From assembly GCA_033297075.1 (NCBI GenBank), contig MU858266.1, forward strand, positions 1 to 59,423: 59,423 bases of DNA. Direction: 5' to 3'. This document shows positions 46,455 to 57,005 of this stretch, piece after piece. The stretch is from Rhypophila decipiens (lineage: Eukaryota > Ascomycota > Sordariomycetes > Sordariales > Naviculisporaceae). The translations under genes were made by a program, and so were the position numbers. Numbering within the stretch: position 1 is the first letter of the stretch; each line of letters begins with the position of its first letter. The notes beneath the pieces were generated by a model. It made no database searches, was not told where the DNA came from, and worked only from the letters and a program-made list of their open reading frames with translations.

Positions 46455-46982
46455 ATGCTATCGAAGAGGTTGAGCATATGCTCCCATCTTCTACATCGTC
46501 TAGTGCTCTCATTCGCGTTGCTATCGCAGTCGGCCGATGCACTTGCGGTTCCACCTCTTGCCCTTCGACTCATCAGACGGGATGACCTCCCCAATCGAGC
46601 GACGAGGAACGACATTGTTGCCGCTTTTGTCACAATTATTGTCATAATCATTCTTGCAGTCTGGGGGATCTGGTGGCTCGTCCACGCCGCCATGAGAACA
46701 ATGAACGGCACCGTCACTAGTTCTAGTTACGGATCAGGTTCGTCGTCGTCGTCGGGAAAGAGCCCGTCGTAAGTCATCTCCTCTATCCATTTCTCTCGCG
46801 CCCTATCAGCTTGTTGACTAGGTCCTAGATTCATCGATACGTGGGAGAATCCTACCCACCGATTCTTCCGGTATTGGATCCCAACGAATAACCCAAGGCC
46901 TAGGGTGCGGAATATGAGGGGTGTTCAAGTCAATGTTCAGACCGTGTATCCCCCGGGTCCTCCCCCTCCACCACCGGGGTAA
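46455..46982 (+). CDS. Small single-pass membrane protein
   Basis: Two exons (46455-46768, 46829-46982; donor GTAAGT, acceptor CCTAG, branch TTGACT) give 155 residues. A signal peptide (LVLSFALLSQSADALA) is followed by a short ectodomain with RLIRRDD, a TM helix (VAAFVTIIVIIILAVWGIWW, about 55-75), a Ser/Gly-rich stretch and a basic/aromatic part (THRFFRYWIPTNNPRPRVR) ending in a polyproline tail PPGPPPPPPG. The family is unknown. Polyproline could recruit SH3 or profilin partners. It lies between the TPR-subtilisin and NLR genes. Confidence 0.75.
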
Positions 46983-47610
46983 TAAGTCTGTGTTATGAAG
47001 ATCAGAGGGAACTAAATATTGGGTGTGGACGATGTACTCTATCTTTCTGTGATTTTCCTTGTTGGTTTATGATATCCGGCGGTGTTGGTCATCTCTATTA
47101 GGGACTTTCGGGTTTATACATTTTCATTCCAACTTGGTCTCTTTCGCTTTGTCTAATAAGAGACAAAAGTCTAGCAGTATGATTCTCTTTCTTTATTTAC
47201 GTTGCTCCCCGGCCCCCAACTCGAAGGCCCATCATCGCCGTCATTGGTCTAGGAGCAATTACCTCACGACGTTAGTGTTCCCAGAAAAGTGACATTGGGG
47301 TGACATGCAATCGTGGCACTGCACCCCGCTATATGCTGCAGGTTACGGATCCATCTGGGGGCCAAGGAAAACCGGTTGGTGTGAAGACATGCTTTGGATG
47401 CACTGTTTTGCCCCTAAAAGTTCCCTGTCTGCTCAGAAGAGTCCAGAAACAGTAGCTATGAGGACGAAAAACCGCACCTTCTGAACAACAATGAAGACCC
47501 GAACCTGTCGTTATGACCACGAGGACGAGAACGTGTTCCTGGACCTGATAGTCCACTTTATGTTTTGAGGGGGGCTGCTGACTCAGCAAACGGGCTTGCG
47601 TGTTAATAAC
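46983..47610. other. Gene-free region
   Basis: 3' flank of the small membrane protein gene and part of the NLR upstream region. No gene supported. Confidence 0.45.
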
Positions 47611-47666
47611 GGTAAACGTCTTAAACGGGGTGTTTCTTGCAATTCCGTTTCCCAACCCCGTTTACC
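47611..47666. repeat. Inverted repeat upstream of the NLR
   Basis: Two nested arm pairs face each other: GGTAAAC (47611-47617) with GTTTACC (47660-47666), and AAACGGGGT (47623-47631) with ACCCCGTTT (47655-47663). It could fold into a hairpin or be the remnant of a small inverted-repeat element. Confidence 0.5.
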
Positions 47667-47718
47667 AAATCTACAGTGGTGTGTTTCTAACCACCGCTTT
47701 GCGTCCTTCATATCACCA

Positions 47719-47785
47719 ACGCGTTTGCAAATTTTCTTCCTATCCAACCAAACGCGTTTGTGGCCCTGCTGCGGCCGCGTTTGCA
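47719..47785. promoter_or_regulatory. Repeated CGCGTTTG motifs in the NLR promoter
   Basis: CGCGTTTG occurs three times within 70 bases; the first two are part of ACGCGTTTG (ACGCGT at 47719 and 47752), the third follows a NotI-type GCGGCCGC. ACGCGT is the MBF (MCB) core in yeasts. They lie 175-240 bases before the NLR start. The regulatory role is inferred. Confidence 0.3.
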
Positions 47786-47958
47786 AGGCGCTTTTTTTCC
47801 AGCCGCTTTTGCGGATGGCTGATCTTCGGTAAATTGTCGCAGGTATTCGGCGTGCCGACGGATCGGCCGCGGGATGTCCAAGTCATCATCAGCACCTTCC
47901 GCTCTCGCAAGCAAATCGTCACCACGAGCGGCCGTCGCCATATCCGGCATCCAATAAG

Positions 47959-50900
47959 ATGACGACGCAGCTGCCATCTGTTTCTTTCGGGGCCCTGAAC
48001 CAAGGCATGCAGGTGGGGCAGAACTCCGGGCTGATCAGCGCAGAGTTCAACCTCCCGCCGGGTAAGGTTGGCGCCTTCCAGCAAGGTCGTGCCAGGCTAA
48101 CGGTATCTCAGAACGACCAGAAACACCGCCGCAGCCATTCGCGACCATTCCCTTCTCGCGCGATCCCGATTTCATTGACCGTGGAGACATTCTTGACCAA
48201 ATCAACCAGCGATGTTCCGAGCCCGGCGCTCGAGTCGCCCTCGTCGGCCTGGGCGGTCTTGGCAAATCGCAGTTGGCCATCGAATATGCCTATCGACTTG
48301 CCGAACGACCCGACATATGGGTGTTCTGGGTCCATGCCGGCACGCAGGCACGTGTGGAAGAGGGCTTTCGGGCAATCGCCGATGCCGTCAAGCTGCCCGG
48401 CCGGAACCAGCCCAAGGCTGATATACCACAGCTCGTGTACGATTGGCTGTCGAACGAACGGATCGGCAGATGGCTTATCGTCCTCGATAGCGCCGACGAC
48501 CGTGACGTATTCTACGGCCCAACTGGCGACGACGCGGGCAATGGGCGGCCATTTGCGACGTACCTCCCACAGAGCCGAAATGGATCGATTCTCATCACAT
48601 CACGCAATAACGACATGGCTTTCAGGTTGACTGGACGCAGACAGACTATAATTGAAGTCGGACCAATGGTACAGACAGACGCCCTCACGCTCCTAGAGAG
48701 GAAGCTGGGATCTCTCTCGGATCCAGATGTGGCGGCCGATCTCATACAGGCTCTCGATCTTGTTCCGCTGGCTATCAGCCAGGCTGCTGCATACATACAG
48801 GCGAGGGTGCCGCGGAGCTCGCCTAGGAAATACCTGACTGAGTTCCGGGAGAGTGAGCATGAAAAGAGCAGGCTTCCACAGTACGATGGTGGGGACCTAC
48901 GACGGGATGGAGGCGCGTCAAACGCGATTTTCACGACATGGCAGATATCCTTTGACCACATCCGCTCCAGGTGGACTTCTGCAGCGGATCTCCTATCCCT
49001 TATGAGCTTTTTTGATCGACAAGGCATCCCTAGGTGGGTTCTAAAACCTTCCAGAACCGTCAAAGACGCGATGTGGGCAGGACATCAAGTTGAGGCCGGA
49101 GGTGGGAAGACGGGCGACGGTAGCAGTGCTACGGATAGCGATAGAAATGATCACGCTGGCGACGACTTAAACAGCGCGTTCGAAGACCACATGGCGATGC
49201 TAAGGGACTATTATCTTATCGTCGCGGACAAGGTAGGGGAGGAGTTTAGGATGCACGAGCTTGTACAACTCTCGATAAGGAGGTGGCTAGAAGCGTCCGG
49301 GCAGCAGGAGACGTTCAAGAAGCAGTATATTAAGCGAATGGCAGCATCATTCCCAACAGGACAGTATGAGAATTGGGCGACGTGTCGGAGTCTCTTTGCA
49401 CATGTTCAAGCCGCTCTTGGTTACCAACCTAGCGAGGATATGGCTGAAAAGTGGGCGACTCTTTTGCATAACGGGGGATGGTATGCTTGGTCGCAGGGGA
49501 GATACGAGATTGCAAAACAGATGCTAGGCAGGTCGAGGAAGGTTCGTGAGAAGATGCTAGGAAAAGAGGATGTGGCAACTCTAAATAGCATATCAATGTT
49601 TGCTATGGTCCTTTCAGACCAAGGCCGGTGGGAGGATGCTGAGAAGCTGGAGGTGCAGGTGATGGAGACTCGTAAGACCAAGCTCGGGGACGACCACCTA
49701 GATACGCTGACGAGCATGGCCAATCTGGCGTCAACATATAGAAATCAGGGCCGATGGGAGGAGGCGGAGAAGTTGGAGGTGCAGGTGATGGAGAGTCGTA
49801 AGACTAAGCTCGGGGCTGATCACCCAAACACATTGACAAGCATGGCAAACCTGGCATCAACGTTTTGGAACCGAGGCCGGTGGAACGAGGCCGAATCACT
49901 GTTTATGCAGGTAATGGAGATGAGTTTGAAGGTGCTAGGCTTAGAACACCCTGATATGCTGTTGAGCATGGCCAACCTGACGTCGACGTATCGGAATCAA
50001 GGCCGATGGAAGGAAGCCGAGTCGCTGGAGGTACAAGTAATACAGATGAGGAAGAGGGTGCTGGGGCCGGAGCATCCCGACACGCTGACCAGCATGGCCA
50101 ACCTGGCGTCAACATACAGGAACCAAGGCCGATGGAAGGAGGCCGAGTCGCTAGATGTTCAGGTGATGGAGACTCGTAAGACCAAGCTTGGAGACCACCA
50201 CCCTGATACGCTGACTAGCATGGCCAACCTGGCGTCGACATTTTGGAATCAGGGCCGATGGGAGGAGGCTGAGAAGCTGCAGGTGGAGGTGATGGAGACA
50301 AGCAAGATTAAGCTCGGGGCTGACCATCCTGACACGCTAACGAGTATGGGTAACCTGGCGTTAACATTTTCGAATCAAGGCCGATGGAATGAGGTCGAGT
50401 CACTAGAGATACAGGTGGTGGATATGAGGAAGAGGGTGCTAGGCCCGGAGCATCCCGACACGTTGACAAGCATGGGCAATCTGGCGTCAACGTACCAGAA
50501 TGAAGGCCGATGGGAGGAGGCTGAAATGCTGGAGGTGGAAGTAATGGAAGCGAGGATGAAGGTGCTCGGTTCGGAGCATCCCTCGACGCTAACAAGCATG
50601 GCTAACTTGGCATCAACGTATGGTGATCAAGGCCGATGGAACACGGCTGAGTTGTTGCATGTGCAGGTAATGGAGACGATGAAGAGGGTATTAGGATCGA
50701 CCCATCCCGACACGCTGACGAGCATGGCCAACCTGGCGTCGACGTATCGGAATCAGGGCCGATGGAAGGAGGCCGAGTCGCTAGATATTCGGGTGATGGA
50801 GACTCGCAATACTAAGCTCGGGCCCGATCACCCATCTACGTTAATAAGTATGGGTAACCTGGCGTCGACATATAGATACCAGGACCGATGGGAGGAGGCC

Positions 50901-51164
50901 GAGAAGCTGGAGGTGTATGTGATGGAGATAAGCAAGATTAAGCTCGGGGCCGACCACCCTAATACGCTGACGAGTATGGCTAACCTGGCATCAACATATA
51001 AAAACCAGGGCCGATGGGAGGAGGCGGAGAATTTGGAGGTGCAGGTGATGGAGAGTCGTAAGACCAAGCTCGGGGCGGATCACCCATCTACATTAATAAG
51101 TATGGGTAACCTGGCGTCGACATTTTGGAATCAGGGCCGATGGGAGGAGGCCGAGAAGCTGTAG
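47959..51164 (+). CDS. NB-ARC-TPR NLR with N-terminal PP/RHIM-like motif, cut short by a stop codon
   Basis: Exons 47959-48061 and 48112-51164 (intron 50 bases, branch CTAAC) give 1051 residues. Exon 1 plus the junction encodes a short N-terminal segment SFGALNQGMQVGQNSGL with an MQVG core at residues 17-20, like amyloid signalling motifs of the PP/RHIM type. NB-ARC follows: P-loop GLGGLGKSQ, Walker B RWLIVLDSADD, GSILITSRN and LVPLAISQAA. A winged-helix part leads to TPRs of 42 residues each (pattern LGxxHPDTLTSMANLASTY then NQGRWEEAE). Thirteen repeats run from 49557, and the last ends at a TAG at 51162 where other repeats have GAG. Two more repeats lie beyond. The protein may still work, since repeat number varies in such NLRs. 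Confidence 0.9.
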
Positions 51165-51446
51165 GTGCAGGTGATGGAGATAAGTAAGATTAAGCTCGGG
51201 GCTGACTACCCCGACACGCTGAACAGCATGGCCAACCTGGCGTCGACATTTTGGAATCAGGGCCGATGGGAGGAGGCCGAGAAGCTGTAGGTGCAGGTGA
51301 TGGAGACAAGCAAGATTAAGCTCGGGGCCGACCACCCTGATACGCTGACGAGTATGGCTAACCTGGCGTCAACGTATAGAAACCAGGGCCGATGGGAGGA
51401 AGCCGAGAAACTGGAGGTACAGGCGATGGAAACGAGGCGGTGCGGT
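49557..51446 (+). repeat. Tandem array of fifteen 126-bp TPR units
   Basis: Units are exactly 126 bases apart (starts at 49557, 49683 ... 51069, 51195, 51321). Units 2-15 are very similar at DNA level; unit 1 is more diverged. Units 13 and 14 both carry TAG at the same codon (51162 and 51288), where most units have GAG. High internal identity points to recent expansion and exchange between units. Confidence 0.95.
51165..51446 (+). pseudogene. Stranded TPR units 14 and 15
   Basis: The frame of the NLR continues after the first TAG through a full unit, a second TAG (51288) and one more unit ending ETRRCGGGLS and a stop at 51472. These units are no longer translated as part of the NLR unless the stops are read through. 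Confidence 0.8.
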
Positions 51447-53590
51447 GGAGGTCTATCGTGAATCTGACGGAGCATCTGACGGAGAAACAGAAATCGACAA
51501 CATCTTCTCAGAGAGCGAATCACTTGCACTGACGGATTCCTCCTTTGGTATCCATGGAACACGGTACAGCGGTATCAAGGAAGTTGCCAACGCTCTTCTG
51601 AGTCATACCGAACTGAGATCCCTTTATGCTACTGCCATCTCGAGAGTCCACGAGAAGAAATGCCGTGTACACTTCAAGGGCTTCCTGAAGGCTTATGCTA
51701 AGATTTTGAAGGAGGAGGCAACAGAACATCTAGAGATAATGGCGGCAACCTTCATAGAGCTAATGGCGGGCCGGGTGTCTGACGAGATACAACGATCGAC
51801 TGTTACACCGGACGAGGCTATCCAGTTGAAGGACGGCGCCTCCAAGCGGACACTGGAGGTTCAACTGGCGACTATAAAGGCCAAACGCAATGCAGCAAGA
51901 GACGTAAATCCAATGCGGGACGGAAATCTAAAGCGGGGACTTCCAACACTAGACGGAAATCTAATGCGGGAAGGAAATCTAACACGGGACGGAAATCCAT
52001 CGCAGGAGGGAAATCCAACGCCAGACGGAACTTTCAGCGACGCACTGCTGGAATCTGTCACAGGGCTGGGAATGGAAGATTGGACCCAAACGGAAAATCG
52101 CGACGACATTTCGGAGCTCGAAGATGATAGAACATTCGAGTTGATCGGGGACCTCAAAGAGTTCATTCTGTCGACCAGGCCTTTGGAATCTCTCATTGCC
52201 GACATGAAGTCCTGGCTCAAGGTTGATGAACAGCGAATTAAGACCAAAGCCAACCCACTCATCCGTACAACCGCCGATATCCAGGTTGACCGCGACAAAA
52301 GCGACGGTTCAGGCAAGCTCGATGAATTAGAAGCGACGAAGAGGGACTGCCTGTTAGAAGATCCTCTACTCTTGTCCATCACCGACCAACTGCAATCGGT
52401 AAACCCCTCGCAAATCTGGGAGTCAGGCCCCCAGCGGACGACATCCAATCAACTGAAAGGTATCATCGAGGATTTCTTTGGGGAACCCTGGATATGGTGG
52501 CCACTGTCCCCGCGATTCGGAGAGATGCCCGTTGGAAAGACCCGCTTGCACTGGATTTGCGTAAGTAACAGATCTCCCAGTCAACAGATAACGTACTGAC
52601 TTAGGATATTTAGGGCTGTGGGAGGGAGCGGTTTGCCGTTGTTCCCAAAGAATTCGCCACCCAGGCGGTACAATCAGCAATAGGGAAGACACACTCCCCT
52701 TCAGAAGTGACTATCCCGTTGTCTACGCATACTGGTTCTCAACGCATAAACCCCGAAAATAATGATTCTATGAGCCGAGCCCATTTTCCAACTCAATTCA
52801 AGTCTCAAGACCCGTCCACTAGTCAAGTTACATACGATACGCAAGATCACCCTTGTACCCAGAGGCCTAAAGATCTTCACATCTTCTTCATTGTAGCGTC
52901 CGGCCCAAAAATAGGCGATAGACACCGCTTAGCCCAACTAAAAGTCGGTGCGAAGACCTCAACTGACGATTTCTTCAAATGGCTGCAGGAGCAATACTTC
53001 AAGCTTCGTGGATCATTCAGGTCGTTCCTAAGTATCCGCGTCTACTCCCACTGTGACTTCTACATGGTACTGTAACTTCCGCCGACCATCAATTAACATA
53101 CAATGTTTCTTGCTGACTATTTTCCCAGTTTCACAAATGGGACGTCAATATGTACGGCCCAGCAGAGCAAAACTCTTTCCCAGACAGCAACTCGCCCTAC
53201 TACTACTTACCAAGGCCCATGTGGCCCATTCCTCCCATCACTGAAGACCAGTTTTACCACCGCTTCTACAGTTGCTATAAGCCGAGAGCCTTCCACCGAC
53301 CTTTTCACAAATGTCGCAAGCGCTGCAGCGATCGCACCACCCTTGACCGGCTCCCCCTCCGCCAATATAGTTTCCAGGTCGAAGATGATAAAGAGGAACA
53401 TTTCTGGGGCATGTATGCTGTCACCCGTATATCCTTCGCTCGGGTTATGGTCTACAGCGTAGTTTGTTTTGCCCCAGCCATCTTCCCTGCTATGGTGTTC
53501 TTTTTCCTGTGGCTCTTCTCTTGGGGCCACGAAGGGGATTTGCAAAATCTTAGGAAATGCACGGGAGTAAACAATAACGCAGCAGGCTGA
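51445..53590 (+). CDS. Fungal protein with C-terminal TM, 5' end merged into the TPR array
   Basis: Exons (51445)-52560, 52614-53066 and 53129-53590 run in phase; introns are 53 and 62 bases with GTAAGT/TAG and GTACTG/CAG ends. The region codes for about 676 residues. It matches a family I know only as uncharacterised fungal proteins often found near NLR/HET genes: Ser-rich start, helical part (EVANALLSHTELRSLYATAI, HFKGFLKAYAKILKEEA), a second helical part (DLKEFILSTRPLESLIADM), WWPLSPRFGE followed by TRLHWICGCGRERF across intron 1, a Trp/Tyr/Pro-rich part (YYLPRPMWPIPP) and a C-terminal TM (FAPAIFPAMVFFFLWLF). No in-frame ATG precedes the conserved start; upstream codons overlap TPR unit 15 one frame over. 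Likely a former part of the NLR or a gene whose start was overwritten. Confidence 0.75.
51904..52026 (+). repeat. 18-bp coding minisatellite
   Basis: About seven units of the form GGAAATCTAATGCGGGAC (one is 15 bases) encode hexapeptides GNLMRE, GNLTRD, GNPSQE, GNPTPD and similar. It lies between the helical parts of the host protein and keeps frame, so length changes would be tolerated. Confidence 0.85.
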
Positions 53591-53796
53591 GCACATCAGT
53601 CTGGCTGCTCCCGGTTTCGGGAGCCTTTGTGTGAAAGGTCACGTGTGGCAACCCCAATAAAACAACCCTTTTAAAAAGGGATGTGGCAGTCTGAGGATAA
53701 GTTACTGTTCAGCAAAAGGGCACCCTGGTGGGTACCCGGTAGATGAATGTTATTCAACGTATTGTTACTGCACACGCCATTTAATATATTCACACA

Positions 53797-54055
53797 GTCG
53801 AAGCCATCACCGTCTCAACCGCTCCCGCCGAAGACCCCGTCACCGTCCGCGCCCTCTTGCACGCAAACCTCCTTTCGGTCTTCAACCGCAACGAGCGAGA
53901 TGGCAATTGTGACGCCGGACCTAGGAACGCTGAGCTGGGTGTTCGGGCCGCCGGGGCAGCCGGATCTGGTTAAGCGGACGGATTTCATCCTGGTCAAGGG
54001 CGGGAAGGTGAAGGCTTTGTGGACTGCGCTGATCAAAGTTCCTGGGAGTGGATGA
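53797..54055 (+). pseudogene. NTF2-like (SnoaL) protein, internally deleted
   Basis: The first part reads AITVSTAPAEDPVTVRALL then HANLLSVFNRNERD, a typical N-terminal helix of a fungal SnoaL-like protein. One frame over, from about 53902, the C-terminal strands appear: LGTLSWVFGPPGQPDLVKRT, DFILVKGGKVKALWTALI, stop at 54055. The central 60-70 residues are missing and the frame is broken. The start codon is not evident. The two ends are well preserved, so the deletion looks recent. Confidence 0.6.
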
Positions 54056-54223
54056 TGGGGTGCAGTGGTGGTTATAGCGGAAGATATGGCGGCAAATACT
54101 TGATGTTTCCATTCTTCGTGTGCCTTCCAGGGATAGTTCAAATGGCCCACACACACCGCAGTTTGACAGACTGGTTGAAAAACCAAACTGGAGAGAAAAT
54201 CAAGGAAAACGTCAGTACACATC
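54056..54223. other. Convergent 3' flank
   Basis: Short spacer between the SnoaL remnant and the HET stop codon; nothing else seen. Confidence 0.4.
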
Positions 54224-56133
54224 CTAAACCAGCCTGATCTCCATCTCCTCCGCTTGTTGAAAACCCTGGTCAAAATCCCTTCCAAACAAGCGACCAACCC
54301 CTACACGCTCATATCCACGGACCACTTTTCCTACACTCCTGACAATCAGAACATTATACACATGATGCGTTGCCGAAAGATAGCCGAGCTGAATCCCACC
54401 TTTGATGCCCTGAACAGTTGAAACGTGCAGGGCCTCTAGACCGTCATCATCTTCTTCAGGGATTGCCTGAAAGTCGGCGTGCTCCAACGATGCCCAACCA
54501 GCAATGTACTTTTTGTTCAGCGGTGAGGCCACGGTCCGCCAGTTGTCAACTCCAAAAATGGGGCTGCGGGACGCGAGCGAGATGGCAAGCTCCTTGTCGT
54601 CCTGAGAGCAAAAAACACCGCCAATGACGATCGGCTGGAGTTTCGCCCGGAGGCACAGGATGGGAAAGCGAGACCTGGGGTTTTCTGCAGCACTTTCGTT
54701 ATGACCTTTGTCTTGGGGAATTAGCTCCGGTGGTCCGTTCACGAAGGTCTGCTGGTCAACATCTTCAAATGTTTTTGTGCCCTCGTTGTAGCGAGGGTTG
54801 AGAACGTTGACGATGCGGCAATCGTCTGCGATCCGATCCCTGAATCTTTTCCAGTCTTCGTCCCTCACGTTGTCTGCCCACTTGACCTGCGTGCAGATGG
54901 ATGCCCACGACCACGTGGGTATGTGGTCAAGCCTTTCATGAATCCCCCCTTTGACGATCTCCCAAAGCAGCCCCCTTGTCAGCTCGCGACGCCAAATGCC
55001 GGCAAGATAGGTTCTTGCTGCTTCCGAGCTGGCCAAATCCTGACTGCTCCTTGAAGTCCTTGCAACTTCAGCTTCTCTGGCTTGGAATGCACGGCCAAAC
55101 TCGTTCGCGATACCACTCATGGCCACCAAGCGGTCTTTCTCGACATTCGTGAGACTCAAGGCTGAATAAGTCTCAACCATGCCTTCCCATGACCTATGCA
55201 GCTGAGCATACGTGCCCTTCGTGATATTGGCAGTCATTATGAGGTATCTCACAGCAAAATGCGCAAAGACGAATCCTTCAGACCAATTATGCACGTATTC
55301 CTCGAGGTGGTTCCGTGGACCCTTTTCCTGGCATTGCAGAAACAGGCCAGAGGGTGTGAAACATGCGATGCGCCGACTGAGAATCCACTCCTGAAAGATC
55401 CATCCTCTTGTCATCATCTCGGTGTTGCATACCTGCTGACGAAAGGTTTCGTCGAAGTTGAGGTTCGCCTGATACAAGTAGAAAAATCCATCCTGTTCTT
55501 GTGTCTTATTGTGATATGGAAGTCGGATAAGTTGAATACCGTGTGAAGGGTGATCCATATTGTTCAAGTTAAAAAGACCAATGTCGGTTCCGAGGGCTGC
55601 GGCAGGACAGGCAATGGTAAATGTGGAGTTTTGGTAGTAGTCTGCCATCTTCAATGCTTCGGTGACGAACTCCCCATCCTTCCCTTGCACAATGCAGAGC
55701 GAATCGATCCACACATAACGGATGTCTTGACTGGCCGCAACGGCAAAGGCGTCGGTAAAGATCCGGGGCAGATTTTCAAAAGCTTTGCCCCGCAATCTAT
55801 CGGAGAGGTTGGCACTTGTCGTCATTGTTTTCTGCGTCTCATCAGTCCATCGATGGCTCAAAGTGATGTAGGCGTCTCGAAGGTTGGGTTGCGTGTCGTA
55901 CAAACAAAAGCTAAGGCCGTCGGGAGATTTGTCAACCCGGACACATCGTGTAGGCAGTGGCGAGTTTCTGGGGTCTATCTGGCCACAGCCGGACAAAGTG
56001 ACTGAGCACTTGTCATGTTTGGCAGTACAGAGCCTTAGCCATGTGTCCACGGTGGTAGTGCACTTTTCCAAAGAAAGACAACCCGCTCCGGTGTATCTTC
56101 CTATAACATCACCAGATCGGGCAGCGCCACTGT
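54224..56133 (-). CDS. HET-domain protein, 5' end missing or unresolved
   Basis: The last exon runs from 56133 to the stop at 54224 and codes for about 636 residues. HET signature: YITLSHRWTDE (block 1), YVWIDSLCIVQGK (block 2), and RGWIFQEWILSRR (block 3), followed by a C-terminal region with IPTWSWASI, the usual HET companion. HET proteins trigger cell death in heterokaryon incompatibility. In the exon, no ATG precedes WLRLCTAKH. The exon opens at a good acceptor (branch GCTAACC, CTCACAG at 56134), so an upstream exon existed, but none is visible in the AT-rich 56.2-56.5 kb. The usual 150-200 N-terminal residues are missing. Either exon 1 is short and unrecognised, or repeat insertion has cut the gene. 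Confidence 0.85.
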
Positions 56134-56314
56134 CTGTGAGTTAACGGTTAGCTACAAGCTCTGAAGCTGAACCAGCACATGGACGTTAAGGTATGTAATC
56201 TAGTTTCGAGGGAAATTTTCCTCCAATTTTGGCCGCCTCCAAGGCGTCTTTTTAACAACATTAAACCCACCCCCACCCGGTCACATACCCCAGTTGCCTT
56301 TTACCTCACTACAC

Positions 56315-56355
56315 CTTGGCATTAATGCCAAGAGTTTTATTTTCTGAAAATAAAA
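56315..56355. repeat. Two adjacent DNA palindromes
   Basis: CTTGGCATTAATGCCAAG (56315-56332) is a perfect 18-base palindrome. Two bases on, TTTTATTTT-CTG-AAAATAAAA (56335-56355) is a perfect 9-base inverted repeat. They lie about 180 bases upstream of the HET exon in AT-rich DNA. Confidence 0.85.
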
Positions 56356-56558
56356 TCGCGATTCTTCTCAAAACCGCCACCTATTTCCGCCGTCCTATCG
56401 CCACCACAATTAATCTCACAGCTAGTATTATTGAACATTTTGTAAAAATACTGCAAAGTGGTAAAACACAGTTAAGCAAAAATACCATTTCCGCTAGGGG
56501 ATCAACTTCTAAAGCTGTATTTTCCGGGATGTTTAGATATGTTGTAGGCCTGAGCATA
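56356..56558. other. AT-rich spacer
   Basis: AT-rich, no supported gene. It separates the palindromes upstream of HET from repeat block A. It could be a decayed transposon or part of the lost HET 5' end. Confidence 0.4.
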
Positions 56559-56724
56559 GTGTTATCATGACCTGCACGGTCTAACAAGTGGGATGCCTAA
56601 GGCCACCAAGAAGTGGAGATGGGAGAGGTCCAATCAGGAGAGGCCCGAGGTGTTTATGGCCCGAAGACAAAGGCTCGGGCCTGAAAAGTCTCGGGCCCAG
56701 CAAAACAGTACACAGGTACACAGT
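56559..56724 (+). repeat. Dispersed repeat block A, copy 2
   Basis: Direct copy of 129-290 with shared order of motifs (CATGACC..GCA, GTG..TGCCTAAGGCCA, CCAATCAGGAGAGGC, CTCGGGCCCAGCAAAACA). It runs straight into forward block B at 56725. Confidence 0.75.
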
Positions 56725-56988
56725 TGTTACAACCTGACACCTCAGAAGGTTATAGACTGTAAGGCGGGACGCCTAACGGGGGTTTGACAGTAAAAAGGAG
56801 GTTGAGCGAGTAAGTACACAAGCACTGTCACTGATCAGGTTGCTCTAGCTAAGAGCTTATTGGGTGAATAAGATAGTAGACAATGAACCTTAGTTCGGAA
56901 CTTGATTGCTTGTGTGAGGAGTCCAAGAATCCTCGGATGGAGAGTGCTGCGCACTCTCCTACTATATAGGAACTATCTACTGTGAACA
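56725..56988 (+). repeat. LTR-like block B, copy 2 (forward)
   Basis: Begins TGTTACAACCTGACACCT and ends ACTGTGAACA (TG...CA edges), 264 bp. It matches 293-568 in opposite orientation and is followed by an inverted partial copy, so it forms one arm of a large palindrome. Confidence 0.7.
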
Positions 56989-57005
56989 GTTACTACGGAT
57001 CCGTA

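Noticed and set aside
49557..51446. Regular repeats as a possible CRISPR-like array
   Set aside because: Units are contiguous coding TPR repeats without spacers, in a eukaryotic gene.
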